Part shown: one piece after another, positions 55,531 through 64,000 of the stretch | How positions within the stretch are numbered: the stretch's first letter is position 1 | Layout: the number at the start of each line of letters is the position of its first letter | Origin: Thiosocius sp963759055 | Lineage (GTDB): Bacteria > Pseudomonadota > Gammaproteobacteria > Chromatiales > Chromatiaceae | Length of the DNA: 64,000 nt | Assembly (NCBI GenBank): GCA_963759055.1 | Contig: CAVWYD010000003.1 | Location: forward strand, 62,001-126,000 | Direction: 5' to 3' | The notes under the pieces: generated by a model | Database searches by the model: none | What the model was told of the DNA's origin: nothing | What the model saw: the letters and a program-made list of their open reading frames with translations, nothing else | Program-made: the position numbers and the translations under genes

Positions 55531-55906
55531 TTACACAGCACGCGGCAGCAGGATCAGCGCCCAGACCAGTATCGCCAGACCGATCGACAGCATCACCGCT
55601 GCCGAGCCGATATCCTTCGCCCGCCCGGACAAGCTCGTGATGCTCGGGCCCGAAGCGGTCCACCGTCGCCTCGATTGCCGAATTGAGCAGTTCGACAATC
55701 AAAACCAGGACCCAGCTTCCGGCCAGCAAGGCCCGTTCGACACCGCCCTCTCCCAGCCATAAGCCCAGGGGCAGCAGCAGGACCGCGAGCACGAGTTCCT
55801 GGCGGAAGGCCGCCTCGTGACGAAAAGCGGCACGCAAGCCCTGCAGCGAGTAGCCGAAGGCCCGCAAAATACGGGTCAATCCACCGCTTGTGTTGAATTC
55901 AGACAT
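55531..55906 (-). CDS. dgkA: Diacylglycerol kinase DgkA (frame break near 55642)
   Basis: It starts MSEFNTSGGLTRILRAFGYS. DgkA motifs are FRHEAAFRQEL and IVELLNSAIEATVDRFGPE HHEL (split here), with membrane helices at LVLAVLLLPLGLWL and ALLAGSWVLVLIVELL. Removing one base near 55642 gives ELSGRAKDIGSAAVML and a third helix ending LLPRAV with a stop at 55531 (about 124 residues). It recycles diacylglycerol to phosphatidate. It follows gcvPB by 42 bases. Confidence 0.88.
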
Positions 55907-55948
55907 GCCGATTCGGGCGGATCAGCCTGCCGGCCGTCGACCAAACGG

Positions 55949-57403
55949 TCAATCCGCCTGCCCATGCCAACGCAGGTCGAGTTCACGTGCAGCACGGACA
56001 TCGTCCAGGCGCCGCACCGGCAGTGTATGCGGCGCCGTCTTGATCACCTCCGGATTCGTTTCCGCCTCGGCCTGGATCTCTTTCATCGCCTCGACGAAAC
56101 CGTCCAGCGCATCGATCGCCTCGGTCTCGGTCGGCTCGATCAGGAAACACTCGGGGACCAGCAGCGGGAAATAGGTGGTCGGCGCATGATAACCATGGTC
56201 AAGCAGGCGCTTGGCGAAGTCCATCGCGGTGACCCCAAGGTCCTTGGCCTGCTTCTTCAGGGTGATGATGAACTCGTGCGTCGCCCGCCGCTTCGGGTAG
56301 GCCAGCTCAAAACCGGCATCACTGAGGCGCCTGGCCAGATAATTGGCGTTGAGCGTCGAGTATTCAGAGACACGTACCATGCCCTCGCGCCCCAGCATGC
56401 GGGCATAGATGTAGGCCCGGATCAGGACGCCGGCATTGCCGGCGAACGCAGACAGCTTGCCGATCGTCTGCGGACAGTCCTTTTCGTCCAGCCAGTGGTA
56501 GTCGTGGCCGTCGAAGCCGATCATGGGCACCGGCAGGAACGGGATCAGACGCTCGCTCACGCCGACCGGGCCGGCACCCGGCCCGCCACCGCCGTGCGGG
56601 GTGGAGAAGGTCTTGTGCAGATTCATGTGGATCACATCGAAACCCATGTCGCCGGGTCTGACCTTGCCGAGTATGGCATTGAGGTTGGCGCCGTCGTAAT
56701 AGAGCAGGCCCCCGGCCTCGTGCACCAGGCGCGCAATCTCGGTGATACGGCGCTCGAACACACCGACCGTCGAGGGGTTGGTCAGCATGATGCCTGCGGT
56801 CTGCGGGCCCAGCGCCGCCTTGAGTGCCTCGATGTCCACGTCGCCGTCGTCCAGCGTCGGTATCTCGTGTACCTTGTAGCCGCACATCACCGCGGTCGCC
56901 GGATTGGTGCCATGTGCCGCATCCGGCACGATAATCTCAGTACGGGCAGTATCGCCACGCGCATCGTGATAGGCACGGATCATGGCCACACCGGTCAGTT
57001 CACCCTGGGCACCGGCGGCCGGCACCAGCGACACCGACTTCATCCCGGTGACATCCTTCAGCATTTCCTGCAACTCATACATGCACGCCATGAAGCCCTG
57101 GCTGTGCGACTCCGGGGCATAGGGATGACGCGCCAGTATGCCGGGCAGCATGGCCAGCGAATTGCAGGCACGCGGGTTGTATTTCATGGTGCACGAGCCC
57201 AGCGGATAGAACTCGGTGTCGATCGAGAAGTTCTTCTGCGACAGCCGGGTGTAGTGCCTCACCGCCTGCATCTCGGAGACCTCCGGTAGCGCCGGAGGCT
57301 GCGCGCGCTGCATCTCTGCCGGGATACCTGCCAGAGCAGGTTTATGCTTCGGCGCCTGCGCAAATGCGCGCCGACCGGGTTGGGATTGTTCGTAGATCAG
57401 CAT
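55949..57403 (-). CDS. gcvPB: Glycine decarboxylase subunit 2 (GcvPB)
   Basis: The protein has 484 residues. It has the GcvP C-half signatures FYPLGSCTMKYNPRACN, SLVPAAGAQGELTG, the PLP lysine in NLHKTFSTPHGGGGPG, and YFPLLVPECFLIEPTE. With GcvPA it forms the split P-protein. It is separated from gcvPA by tpx and a repeat-element copy. Confidence 0.96.
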   Translation of the reverse strand: MLIYEQSQPGRRAFAQAPKHKPALAGIPAEMQRAQPPALPEVSEMQAVRHYTRLSQKNFSIDTEFYPLGSCTMKYNPRACNSLAMLPGILARHPYAPESHSQGFMACMYELQEMLKDVTGMKSVSLVPAAGAQGELTGVAMIRAYHDARGDTARTEIIVPDAAHGTNPATAVMCGYKVHEIPTLDDGDVDIEALKAALGPQTAGIMLTNPSTVGVFERRITEIARLVHEAGGLLYYDGANLNAILGKVRPGDMGFDVIHMNLHKTFSTPHGGGGPGAGPVGVSERLIPFLPVPMIGFDGHDYHWLDEKDCPQTIGKLSAFAGNAGVLIRAYIYARMLGREGMVRVSEYSTLNANYLARRLSDAGFELAYPKRRATHEFIITLKKQAKDLGVTAMDFAKRLLDHGYHAPTTYFPLLVPECFLIEPTETEAIDALDGFVEAMKEIQAEAETNPEVIKTAPHTLPVRRLDDVRAARELDLRWHGQAD

Positions 57404-57427
57404 GGCTTGTTATCCAGCTCGGTGTAA

Positions 57428-57591
57428 AAAACGCAGAGGACGCGGAGACGCAAAGGTCATGCGGACAGAGCGCTTTCGCTCAGAAGCGCAGTTCGGATTC
57501 AGAACCACCCGTTGTGACCAAGCAGCGACACCTTCATACCAAAGAACTTTGCGCACTCTGCGCTCTCCGCGGCCTCTGCGTTCGTAACTCG
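57428..57591. repeat. CGCAGAG inverted-repeat element, copy 4
   Basis: The left arm 57428-57460 (AAACGCAGAGGACGCGGAGACGCAAAGG) pairs imperfectly with the right arm 57539-57591 (...CTCCGCGGCCTCTGCGTTCGTAAC). It sits between gcvPB and tpx, inside the glycine-cleavage gene row. Confidence 0.83.
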
Positions 57592-57595
57592 TGAA

Positions 57596-58096
57596 TCAAC
57601 CCAAGGCGGCAATCGCCGCGTCGTAGTCGGGCTCCTGGCCGATCTCGGGCACCAGTTCGGCGTGCACGACCTTGTTGTTCTCGTCCAGCACCAGCGCGGC
57701 ACGTGCGGTGATGCCGGCCAAGCGGGCCATCCTCGATCAGCATGCCGTAGTCCTTGGCGAAGTTGCGCGAGCGCATCATCGACAGCGTCTTCACATCCGC
57801 TGTGCCCTCGGCCTGGCAGAAACGGCCCTGGGCGAACGGCAGATCGGCCGAGACCACCAGCACCACGACATCGTCGCGGCCACCGAGCTTTTCGTTGAAC
57901 ACCTTGGTCGAAAGGGCGCAGGTCGGGGTGTCCAGGCTCGGGACGATACTGATCAGCTTCTTCTTGCCGGCAAAGTCGGCCAGGGTGAGATCGTTCAGCT
58001 CGCCATCAACCAGGCGGAAATCGGGTGCCGTGCTGCCCACCGCCGGCAGGTCGCCATTGGTGTTGTCGGGGTCCCACGCAGGGTAACCTGTGCCAT
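57596..58096 (-). CDS. tpx: Thiol peroxidase Tpx (two frame breaks)
   Basis: GGAGAAGAG precedes the ATG at 58096. The Tpx hallmarks are LVDGELNDLTLADFAGKKKL, VPSLDTPTCALSTKVFNE (peroxidatic Cys), VVSADLPFAQGRFC (resolving Cys) and YGMLIEDGPLAG. Adding one C near 58057 gives GTPDNTNGDLPAVGSTAPDF, and removing one base near 57722 gives ITARAALVLDENNKV and a stop at 57596. The repaired length is 166 residues. It reduces peroxides with thioredoxin. It sits between gcvPA and gcvPB. Confidence 0.9.
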
Positions 58097-58161
58097 CTCT
58101 CTTCTCCAGTTTGGTCTGTTGTGGTTAACCGCCGACCGCGGCGACCGGTGATATCTCCGGC

Positions 58162-59562
58162 TCAGTTGAATTTCGGTTCGACCGGGCACTTGGCCTGGGT
58201 CCTTGTCGCCATGATGCGCGCGAGTTTGGTCGCGTACTCATCCATCTCCGCCTCTGTACGCAGTTCGGTAGCGCACACCAGCACCGCGTCACCCAGTTCC
58301 GGGTAGTCTTCGGCCAGATCATAACCACCGAGCACATTGTGCGCGGCCAGCGATCGCAGGATGTCGCCCGCCGGTGCGGTCAGGCGCAATACGCCCTCGT
58401 GGAAGACCGGACCGGAAAACGCGCGCTCGATCCCATCGATCGCGCACAGTTTTTCCATCAGGCTCGCGGTATTCGCATGACAGCTCGCAGCGACGCGGGA
58501 CAGCCCTTCGCCGCCGAGCAGGGCCATGTGAATGGTCGCAGCGGTCACCAGCAGGCCCTGGTTGGTACAGATGTTTGAAGTCGCTTTCGACCGCCGGATG
58601 TGCTGTTCCCGCGCCTGCAGGGTCAATGTGAAACCGACTTTGCCCTCGAGGTCGACGGTCTTGCCGATTATGCGGCCTGGCATCTGACGCACGAATGCCT
58701 GCTTGGTGCACATGAATCCGAAATAAGGCCCGCCGGAAGACAGCGGCGCACCCAGCGGCTGCCCCTCACCGCAGGCGATATCGGCGCCCGTCTCTCCCCA
58801 TTCGCCGGGTGGCCTTAGCACCGCCATCGCCAGCGGGTTGACCACCGCGATGGCGAGCATGCCGTTGGCATGGGCGAAATCGGTCATCGCATCGACGTCT
58901 TCCAGAACGCCGAAGAAATTGGGTTGAGGTATCACCAGGGCGGCGAAATCCTCACCTGCATAACCGGTCAACGTGGCCATGTCGGTCTTTCCGGTGGCCG
59001 GGTCAAAGGGCAACTCGACCAGCTCGATCTTCTGGTTCCCGACGATCGCCTTCACCGTCTTGCGGTAGGCCGGGTGCAGGGTTCTTGGCACCAGGATGCG
59101 GCGCGATTTCGACTTGCGGTTGGCACGCACCGCCATCAGCACGGCCTCGGCCAGGCCGGAGGCACCGTCGTACAGGGAGGCGTTGGACACGTCCATGGCC
59201 ATCAGCGCCGTCATCATCGACTGGTACTCGTACAGCAGCTGCAGGGTGCCCTGACTGGCCTCGGCCTGGTACGGCGTGTAGGCGCTGTAGTATTCGCCAC
59301 GCGTGGCGATCTGCCATACCGCGGCCGGTATGTGGTGGTCGTAGGCGCCGGCGCCGATGAAACACAACGGCTGACCGTCCTCGCGCGCACGCGCATGCAT
59401 GAGCGCAGTCACCTCCATCTCCGACATGCCCTCAGGCACGTGTTCCAGTGTCTTCGCGCGCAGATCGGCCGGGATCTCGTCAAACAGGTCGTCGATCTGC
59501 TCGACCCCGATCACATCGAGCATGCGGCGGACATCTTCTTCGGTATGCGGGATAAACGGCAT
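58162..59562 (-). CDS. gcvPA: Glycine decarboxylase subunit 1 (GcvPA)
   Basis: The protein has 466 residues. It has the GcvP N-half features: MPFIPHTEEDVRRML, FIGAGAYDHHIPA, YTPYQAEASQGTLQ, ASLYDGASGLAEA and YFGFMCTKQAFVRQMPGR. The subunit holds the regulatory and dimer part without the PLP lysine. It follows gcvH by 66 bases. Confidence 0.96.
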   Translation of the reverse strand: MPFIPHTEEDVRRMLDVIGVEQIDDLFDEIPADLRAKTLEHVPEGMSEMEVTALMHARAREDGQPLCFIGAGAYDHHIPAAVWQIATRGEYYSAYTPYQAEASQGTLQLLYEYQSMMTALMAMDVSNASLYDGASGLAEAVLMAVRANRKSKSRRILVPRTLHPAYRKTVKAIVGNQKIELVELPFDPATGKTDMATLTGYAGEDFAALVIPQPNFFGVLEDVDAMTDFAHANGMLAIAVVNPLAMAVLRPPGEWGETGADIACGEGQPLGAPLSSGGPYFGFMCTKQAFVRQMPGRIIGKTVDLEGKVGFTLTLQAREQHIRRSKATSNICTNQGLLVTAATIHMALLGGEGLSRVAASCHANTASLMEKLCAIDGIERAFSGPVFHEGVLRLTAPAGDILRSLAAHNVLGGYDLAEDYPELGDAVLVCATELRTEAEMDEYATKLARIMATRTQAKCPVEPKFN

Positions 59563-59628
59563 GAGGGGACCCGTGCGTTGTTCAGTTCAGTATTGATGTG
59601 ACGCGCCAAACAGCGCACAGCCCAATCA

Positions 59629-60027
59629 TCAGTGTTCTTCAGACTCGGCGTACTCGGCGTAACTGTCGGCGTCCATGAGCTCGTCCACCTCGCTGGGGAC
59701 GGACAGCCGCACACGGAAAATCCAGCCTTCTTCGTAGGCATCCTGGTTGATGGTCTCGGGCGCATCCGCGAGCAGCTCGTTGACCTCGACCACCTCACCG
59801 CTGACCGGGCTGTACACGTCGGAGGCGGCCTTGACCGACTCGACCACGGCGCACTCTGCGCCGATTCCCAGCTCGGTGCCCACCTCGGGCAGCTCGACGA
59901 AGACCAGGTCACCCAGCATCTCCTGCGCATGATCGGTAATACCGATGGTGGCAATGCCCTCCTCATCCACGCGCACCCACTCGTGGGACTTGGTATAGCT
60001 CAGCTCGTTAGGGACATCGTTGCTCAT
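59629..60027 (-). CDS. gcvH: Glycine cleavage H protein GcvH
   Basis: The protein has 132 residues with the lipoyl-lysine in VVESVKAASDVYSPVSG (the K of SVKA). It carries the aminomethyl group between P- and T-proteins. It is the second gene of the operon. Confidence 0.97.
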   Translation of the reverse strand: MSNDVPNELSYTKSHEWVRVDEEGIATIGITDHAQEMLGDLVFVELPEVGTELGIGAECAVVESVKAASDVYSPVSGEVVEVNELLADAPETINQDAYEEGWIFRVRLSVPSEVDELMDADSYAEYAESEEH

Positions 60028-60108
60028 GTTTTCCTCTCAGACTCTCAGAACGGCCGGCTACCAAGGCCGGCGCACGTTGACTTTATGGGTTTCAGGCTCC
60101 CGCCGCGA

Positions 60109-61200
60109 TCATAGATCAATACAGGCCGCACCATTGCGTACGAAAGGCATCTTTACGCGGCGCACCGGGATCCGGCGCCCGCGGATATCCACCGTCAGGC
60201 TGTCGCCCGCCTCCGCGTCCACACGCGCCATGGCGATCGAGCGCTCCAGGGTCGGCGAAAATCCGCCCGAGGTGATCTCTCCGACCTCCAGGTCGCCGTC
60301 GTAAAGCTTCTGATGGCCGCGCAGCACACCCTTGCCCTCGAGCACCAGTCCGACGAATCTTGGAAGACTACCCTCTGCCTTCTGCTTTGCAAGCGCAGAA
60401 CGGCCAATGAAATCGCGATCGGCCGGCTCCAGCGCAACCGTCCAGGACAGACCCGAACCCAGCGGCGACTGTGTCTCGTCCATATCGGTGCCGTAAAGAT
60501 TCATCCCGGCCTCGAGACGCAGGGTGTCACGCGCGCCCAGGCCGCAGGGACGCACACCGGCCGCCGCGAGGGCGCGCCAGAAGGCCGGTGCCTCCGCCTC
60601 CGGCAGCACCACCTCGAATCCGTCCTCGCCGGTATAGCCGGTGCGCCCGACGAACCAGTCTCCCGCGGTGGCCGCGTTGAAAGGCTTGAGCGCCATGGCT
60701 GCCGCACGCAGATCCTCGGGCAGCAGGGCCTCGGCCTTGGCCCGCGCATTGGGGCCCTGCACGGCGATCATGCCGAGATCGAACCGCGGTGAGACCTCGA
60801 CATCGAACGGCCGGGCGACCTCCCGGATCCAGGCCAGGTCATTGTCGGTGGTGGCCGCGTTGACGACCATGCGGAACCAGTCTTCGGTCATGAAATAGAC
60901 GATAAGATCGTCGATCACGCCGCCATCCGGACCCAACATGCAGGAATAGAGCGCCTTGCCGGCGGTCTTTAGCTTGTCGACATCATTCGCCAGCAGATAG
61001 CGCAGCAACGGCCGCGCACCGGGGCCGCGGAGGTCGATCACGGTCATATGACAGACGTCGAACATACCGGCATCGGTGCGCACCGCATGGTGTTCCTCGA
61101 TCTGCGAACCATAGTTGACCGGCATGTCCCAGCCGCCAAACGGAACCATGCGGGCGCCCATCTCGCGGTGGGTCTCATTGAGAACCGTCTTTTTATCCAT
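60109..61200 (-). CDS. gcvT: Aminomethyltransferase GcvT
   Basis: The protein has 363 residues. T-protein motifs are MVPFGGWDMPVNYGSQIEEH, FDVCHMTVIDLRGP, NAATTDNDLAWI, RTGYTGEDGFEVVLP and LRLEAGMNLYGTDMDE. It passes the methylene unit to tetrahydrofolate. It is the first gene of the gcv operon, behind a glycine riboswitch. In this organism it may feed one-carbon units to ThyA. Confidence 0.97.
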   Translation of the reverse strand: MDKKTVLNETHREMGARMVPFGGWDMPVNYGSQIEEHHAVRTDAGMFDVCHMTVIDLRGPGARPLLRYLLANDVDKLKTAGKALYSCMLGPDGGVIDDLIVYFMTEDWFRMVVNAATTDNDLAWIREVARPFDVEVSPRFDLGMIAVQGPNARAKAEALLPEDLRAAAMALKPFNAATAGDWFVGRTGYTGEDGFEVVLPEAEAPAFWRALAAAGVRPCGLGARDTLRLEAGMNLYGTDMDETQSPLGSGLSWTVALEPADRDFIGRSALAKQKAEGSLPRFVGLVLEGKGVLRGHQKLYDGDLEVGEITSGGFSPTLERSIAMARVDAEAGDSLTVDIRGRRIPVRRVKMPFVRNGAACIDL

Positions 61201-61223
61201 GCTCCACTCCGGCCGCAGCCAAA

Positions 61224-61273
61224 CAAAAAGGGGCGGTATGGCATCCGCGATAAACGAAGACCATACCGCCCCT
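61224..61273 (-). terminator. Riboswitch-linked intrinsic terminator before gcvT
   Basis: A 13-bp stem (AGGGGCGGTATGG / CCATACCGCCCCT on the plus strand) with a 19-base loop is followed by U5 on the minus-strand RNA. It lies 24 bases upstream of the gcvT start. Its 5' arm comes right after the second aptamer. Confidence 0.9.
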
Positions 61274-61277
61274 CTGT

Positions 61278-61470
61278 CCAGAAACCTGAGAGTTTGAAAG
61301 CGCCGTGCGCTCCCTGCCCCGTCGGTGGGTACCGTGAAGGTACCGCTCTCCAGAGTCGACCCGAGAGCCCAACACTGCTGATTCGTCCCCGCGGTCCTTT
61401 TGCCTGAGCGATTCCGGGCGGAATTGCGCCTTCGGCGCTGGGATACCCCCAGTCTCTTCCGATGGGAATG
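61278..61470 (-). ncRNA. Tandem glycine riboswitch controlling the gcv operon
   Basis: The minus-strand RNA has two glycine-aptamer units. The first spans about 61380-61465: GGAAGAGAC, GCGCCGAAGGCGCAA and CGCTCAGGCAAAAGGACC. The second spans about 61278-61355: CTGGAGAGCGG, CACCGACGGGGCAGG and AACTCTCAGGTTTCTGGACA. These are the conserved GGAGAG / CCGAAGG-like / CTCAGG elements of the gcvT motif. With the terminator that follows, it is probably an ON switch: glycine binding prevents termination. Confidence 0.93.
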
Positions 61471-61577
61471 CCAATCGAGCCGCGATAGTATCCGGATTTA
61501 GGGCTAGGTGCCAATGTGGGATGGTCGGCTCAGCTACTTAACGTTCGGGATTTATTGGCTCTTAAAGAAGGTGTTAT

Positions 61578-63195
61578 TTGCGCTCAAAGACCGTCAAAAA
61601 CTATCTTCTGGTTTGCGGGGTGGCCGCACATGTGGCTGGCATCCTTGCCGTGGTCACTTTGGCAATTGTTTATTCAGACAGAAATTTCGGAGAGGTTTCG
61701 GACCGCAGTTTTGGAGAGCTGGTGGGAAAGTTTCAGCAGCGTTTCGGAAATGATCACCCAGCAGTCGTCGCTGTAATAACGCGGACAGCAGGCACTCTTG
61801 GCCTGCCAACGGCCAAATCAAACGAATTGATTGAACTGCCGACTTTCCCGGGGCCTGGGTATTGGCCTGCGCAAGGCGCCGTCAACTCGGGACTCAAGGC
61901 CCTCAGTTACGACGAGCGGGGAGCACCCAAACAGGCCAAACCGGGTATCGAACCTCCTTCAGGCGTCGCACGCACAATAGTCGTTGCAGATGAGAAACTC
62001 CTGTTGGCTGCGCTGAAGAACGCTGCAGCGGGCGACGCTATCGAGCTGCGCCCGGGAAGTCTACCATTTGAAGGGGCAACGTGTCGTTATTGGAGGCGCA
62101 GGTACCCCTAACGCACCGATCTACGTGCGCGCACGACGCGTTGGTACCGTCAGAATCGAAATGGATACGCTTGAAGGCTTCTTTGTAAACAAGCCCTACT
62201 GGGTTTTTGAAAACTTAAGCATCAGAGGCGTCTGCACGAGTGACTCACGCTGCGAACACGCGTTTCACGTGGTGGGCAATGGCGTCGGCACTGTTCTCAG
62301 AAACAACGAGCTGATCGATTTCAATGCTGCTTTGAAAGTAAACGGACTGCGGGCAAAAAAACCTGAACAGCATCCAGATTTCGGGCTGGTGCAGAATAAC
62401 ACCATTTATAACACACGCCCTCGAAACACCGGCAATCCCACCACACCACTTAACATAAACACGGCCAACGGCTGGGTAGTAAGCTCCAATTTCATCGCCG
62501 ATTTTGCGAAGGGCAAAAGCGACCGAATCAGTTACGCCGCGTTCATGAAGGGCAATTCAAGCAATGGCGTATTCGAACGAAATCTAGTCGTCTGCCACTG
62601 GAAGCTGCCAATGGACGGGGGCATCCGCATCGGCTTGTCGTTTGGTGGCGGCGGAACAGGAAGGCAATTTTGTCGGTGGGGTGATTGCCGGGCGGAGCAT
62701 ACAGCCGGGATAATCCGCAATAACATTATCACCCGCTGTCCCGCCGATGTCGGAATTTATCTCAACCGGTCAGCACGAACCCAGATCTATGGCAATCTGC
62801 TACTAAACAACAAAGGCATCGACGTCCGCTTTTCTTCTAGCTCCGCTTCCATTCACAACAACATCATCGATGGCAGAATACTCGATAGGGAAGGCGGAAA
62901 GCATACCAGTGACAACAATTTGATGTCGTCGGATTGCAGCGTGCTCAGCCTTTGGTTTGGCGACTGCTCGGTGGCCCGGTTCTACCGTGATTCAGCATCA
63001 GGCGATTTCCAGCTCATAGACATTGATGCGATCCTCGACAGAGGTAGTCAAGACATGCAGGCGGGCACCGATTTTTGCGGTAACCACCGCGATCACTTGC
63101 CCGATATTGGGCCGATTGAATATGGAATTAACTCCACTTGTCTCGCAGATTTGACTTCCGCACCGCCGGAGAAAGACCCGATCCCCGTAGATTAA
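61578..63195 (+). CDS. Right-handed beta-helix protein with N-terminal membrane anchor (frame break near 62077)
   Basis: A TTG at 61578 has AAGAAGG upstream. Residues 8-33 are a membrane helix (NYLLVCGVAAHVAGILAVVTLAIVY) and a linker follows. Removing one G from a GGGG run near 62077 joins AIELRPGSLPFEG to QRVVIGGAGTPNAPIYVRA. The rest is a parallel beta-helix with Asn-rich turns (LRNNELIDF, VQNNTIYNT, IIRNNIITR, IHNNIIDG). This fold is common in polysaccharide lyases and epimerases, with many Cys here (CTSDSRCEH, CRWGDCRAEH). No substrate is claimed. Base composition is visibly less GC-rich than its neighbours. Confidence 0.75.
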
Positions 63196-63291
63196 CGGCA
63201 CGGGCTCCTAAGCAACGCCTCGCAATATTTTTTGTCCCGGATTGAATGCTGACAAGCGTTCGGCTTCGGAACCCAATTTGCACGCTGTGCT

Positions 63292-64000
63292 TTATTGAGC
63301 CTCGATCCTGAGGACCCAAACGCTCACCGGGTCACCGTGAGCGTTCGCAACCAGCACCAAAAGCTCGTGGTTCGGATCGTAGACCATATCGTAGTTCATG
63401 CCGATCGCGAATGGCAGGTTTGCGGTCTCCAGCCGTGACCAGGCATCATCCTCCGTTGAATAAAGCCAGGTTTCGGTAGACCCCAGGCCACCGCCGGCAC
63501 GATCCTCGACGAGCGCCACGACCCGATCGATTCCAGAATGATAAACCAAGGGCGGCGAATCCGCGCCCGGCGGCCTGATGCCGGGCGTCGGCATCTTTTT
63601 GCCCGAATTCTGGCCGCGTTGGAATTGCCATACGTCGTTCGAGCGCTCGTGCGTGCCGAATGAGACGACAATGTCTCGGCTGTGGTCGTACGCGGCGGCA
63701 TTGTGGTAAGCGTAGGGCGCCCCCTTCGCCAGGCGTTTCCACTCCATGGCGCCGGCCTCAAGCTCCCAATAGCCATCCGGCTTCACGCCGATGACGGCGC
63801 GACGCTTCAGATCGAAAGTGACTGCGTAGGGAAAAAAAGAAACGGCTTTTGCCACGATTGGTTCCCAACTGTTGCCTGAGACCGAATATGCCCAGGTAGG
63901 ATGGGACTCGATTTGGCTCCAAAGGTGCTTCCCTACACCCCATTTCTTCTTGGGACTCATGTGCTCTGGATGGCTGGCAACGATCAAGCGATCCGAAATG
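63292..64000 (-). CDS. Kelch/beta-propeller-like protein, 5' part outside window
   Basis: The frame is open from 64000 (no stop upstream), so the gene starts beyond the window and at least 235 C-terminal residues are seen. Repeated blades show W-rich motifs: WELEAGAMEWKRLAKGAPY, NAAAYDHSRDIVVSFGTH, NDVWQFQRGQN, TWLYSTEDDAWSRLETAN and MNYDMVYDPNHELLVLV. The layout fits a kelch-type propeller. Its function is unknown; together with the beta-helix gene it suggests a surface/polysaccharide locus. Confidence 0.75.
   Translation of the reverse strand, partial: ISDRLIVASHPEHMSPKKKWGVGKHLWSQIESHPTWAYSVSGNSWEPIVAKAVSFFPYAVTFDLKRRAVIGVKPDGYWELEAGAMEWKRLAKGAPYAYHNAAAYDHSRDIVVSFGTHERSNDVWQFQRGQNSGKKMPTPGIRPPGADSPPLVYHSGIDRVVALVEDRAGGGLGSTETWLYSTEDDAWSRLETANLPFAIGMNYDMVYDPNHELLVLVANAHGDPVSVWVLRIEAQ

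Overview
The window is a gene-dense, GC-rich piece of a gammaproteobacterial genome, most like a chemolithoautotrophic sulfur oxidiser of the Chromatiales/Sedimenticola type (inferred from gene content). It carries the cytoplasmic sulfite-oxidation module: aprBA (24.2-26.7 kb) and qmoA-qmoB-hdrC-hdrB (16.4-21.5 kb). With these are a Gly/Tyr/Trp-rich secreted protein of sulfur-globule type, a SoxK-like SoxXA-binding protein, the Rubisco-activase parts CbbQ and CbbO, and several DsrE/rhodanese-like proteins.

Layout. 1-4.1 kb: the 3' part of a very long gene (two cyclic-nucleotide domains, rhodanese, giant coiled coil). 4.1-7.2 kb: a chalcone-isomerase-like secreted protein, an HU-like protein, an aspartic protease, a DsbA-family protein and an MlaC-like protein. 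7.3-15.8 kb: cbbO with a 1.2-kb tandem duplication of its VWA half, a GGDEF-EAL protein, a lipase-like hydrolase, a lone pseudopilin and cbbQ. 16.4-27 kb: the sulfur-energy block. 27-32.6 kb: small proteins, an RlmK-like methyltransferase, and a sigma54 activator followed by a sigma54 promoter driving an ECF sigma factor plus a receiver protein. 32.8-35.7 kb: divergent speA/speE. 35.8-44.1 kb: an EGKCG/EF-hand secreted protein, an AraC regulator, folA, a 44-aa acidic protein, thyA-lgt, an XRE regulator, rlmI and a zinc metallopeptidase. 44.4-48.4 kb: a HerA-like ATPase and a DUF255 protein. 48.5-51.8 kb: two ECF sigma loci, one with an anti-sigma factor that carries a DsrE-like domain. 52-54.9 kb: moeA-moaD-moaE and a PfkB kinase. 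55.1-61.5 kb: soxK, dgkA, and the split glycine cleavage system (gcvT-gcvH-gcvPA-tpx-gcvPB) under a tandem glycine riboswitch. 61.6-64 kb: a beta-helix protein and a beta-propeller-like fragment.

Quality. About 23 reading frames are broken by single-base indels, nearly all extra bases. They are dense at 44-50 kb and absent at 15-35 kb. Because the shifted frames continue as good family sequence, most look like residual sequencing insertions rather than pseudogenes. This affects the cbbO duplication: removing one base at the junction makes it an in-frame double-VWA CbbO.

Four copies of a 160-240 bp inverted-repeat element built from CGCAGAG-type heptamers lie between genes. No tRNA, rRNA, CRISPR array, transposase or phage gene was recognised.
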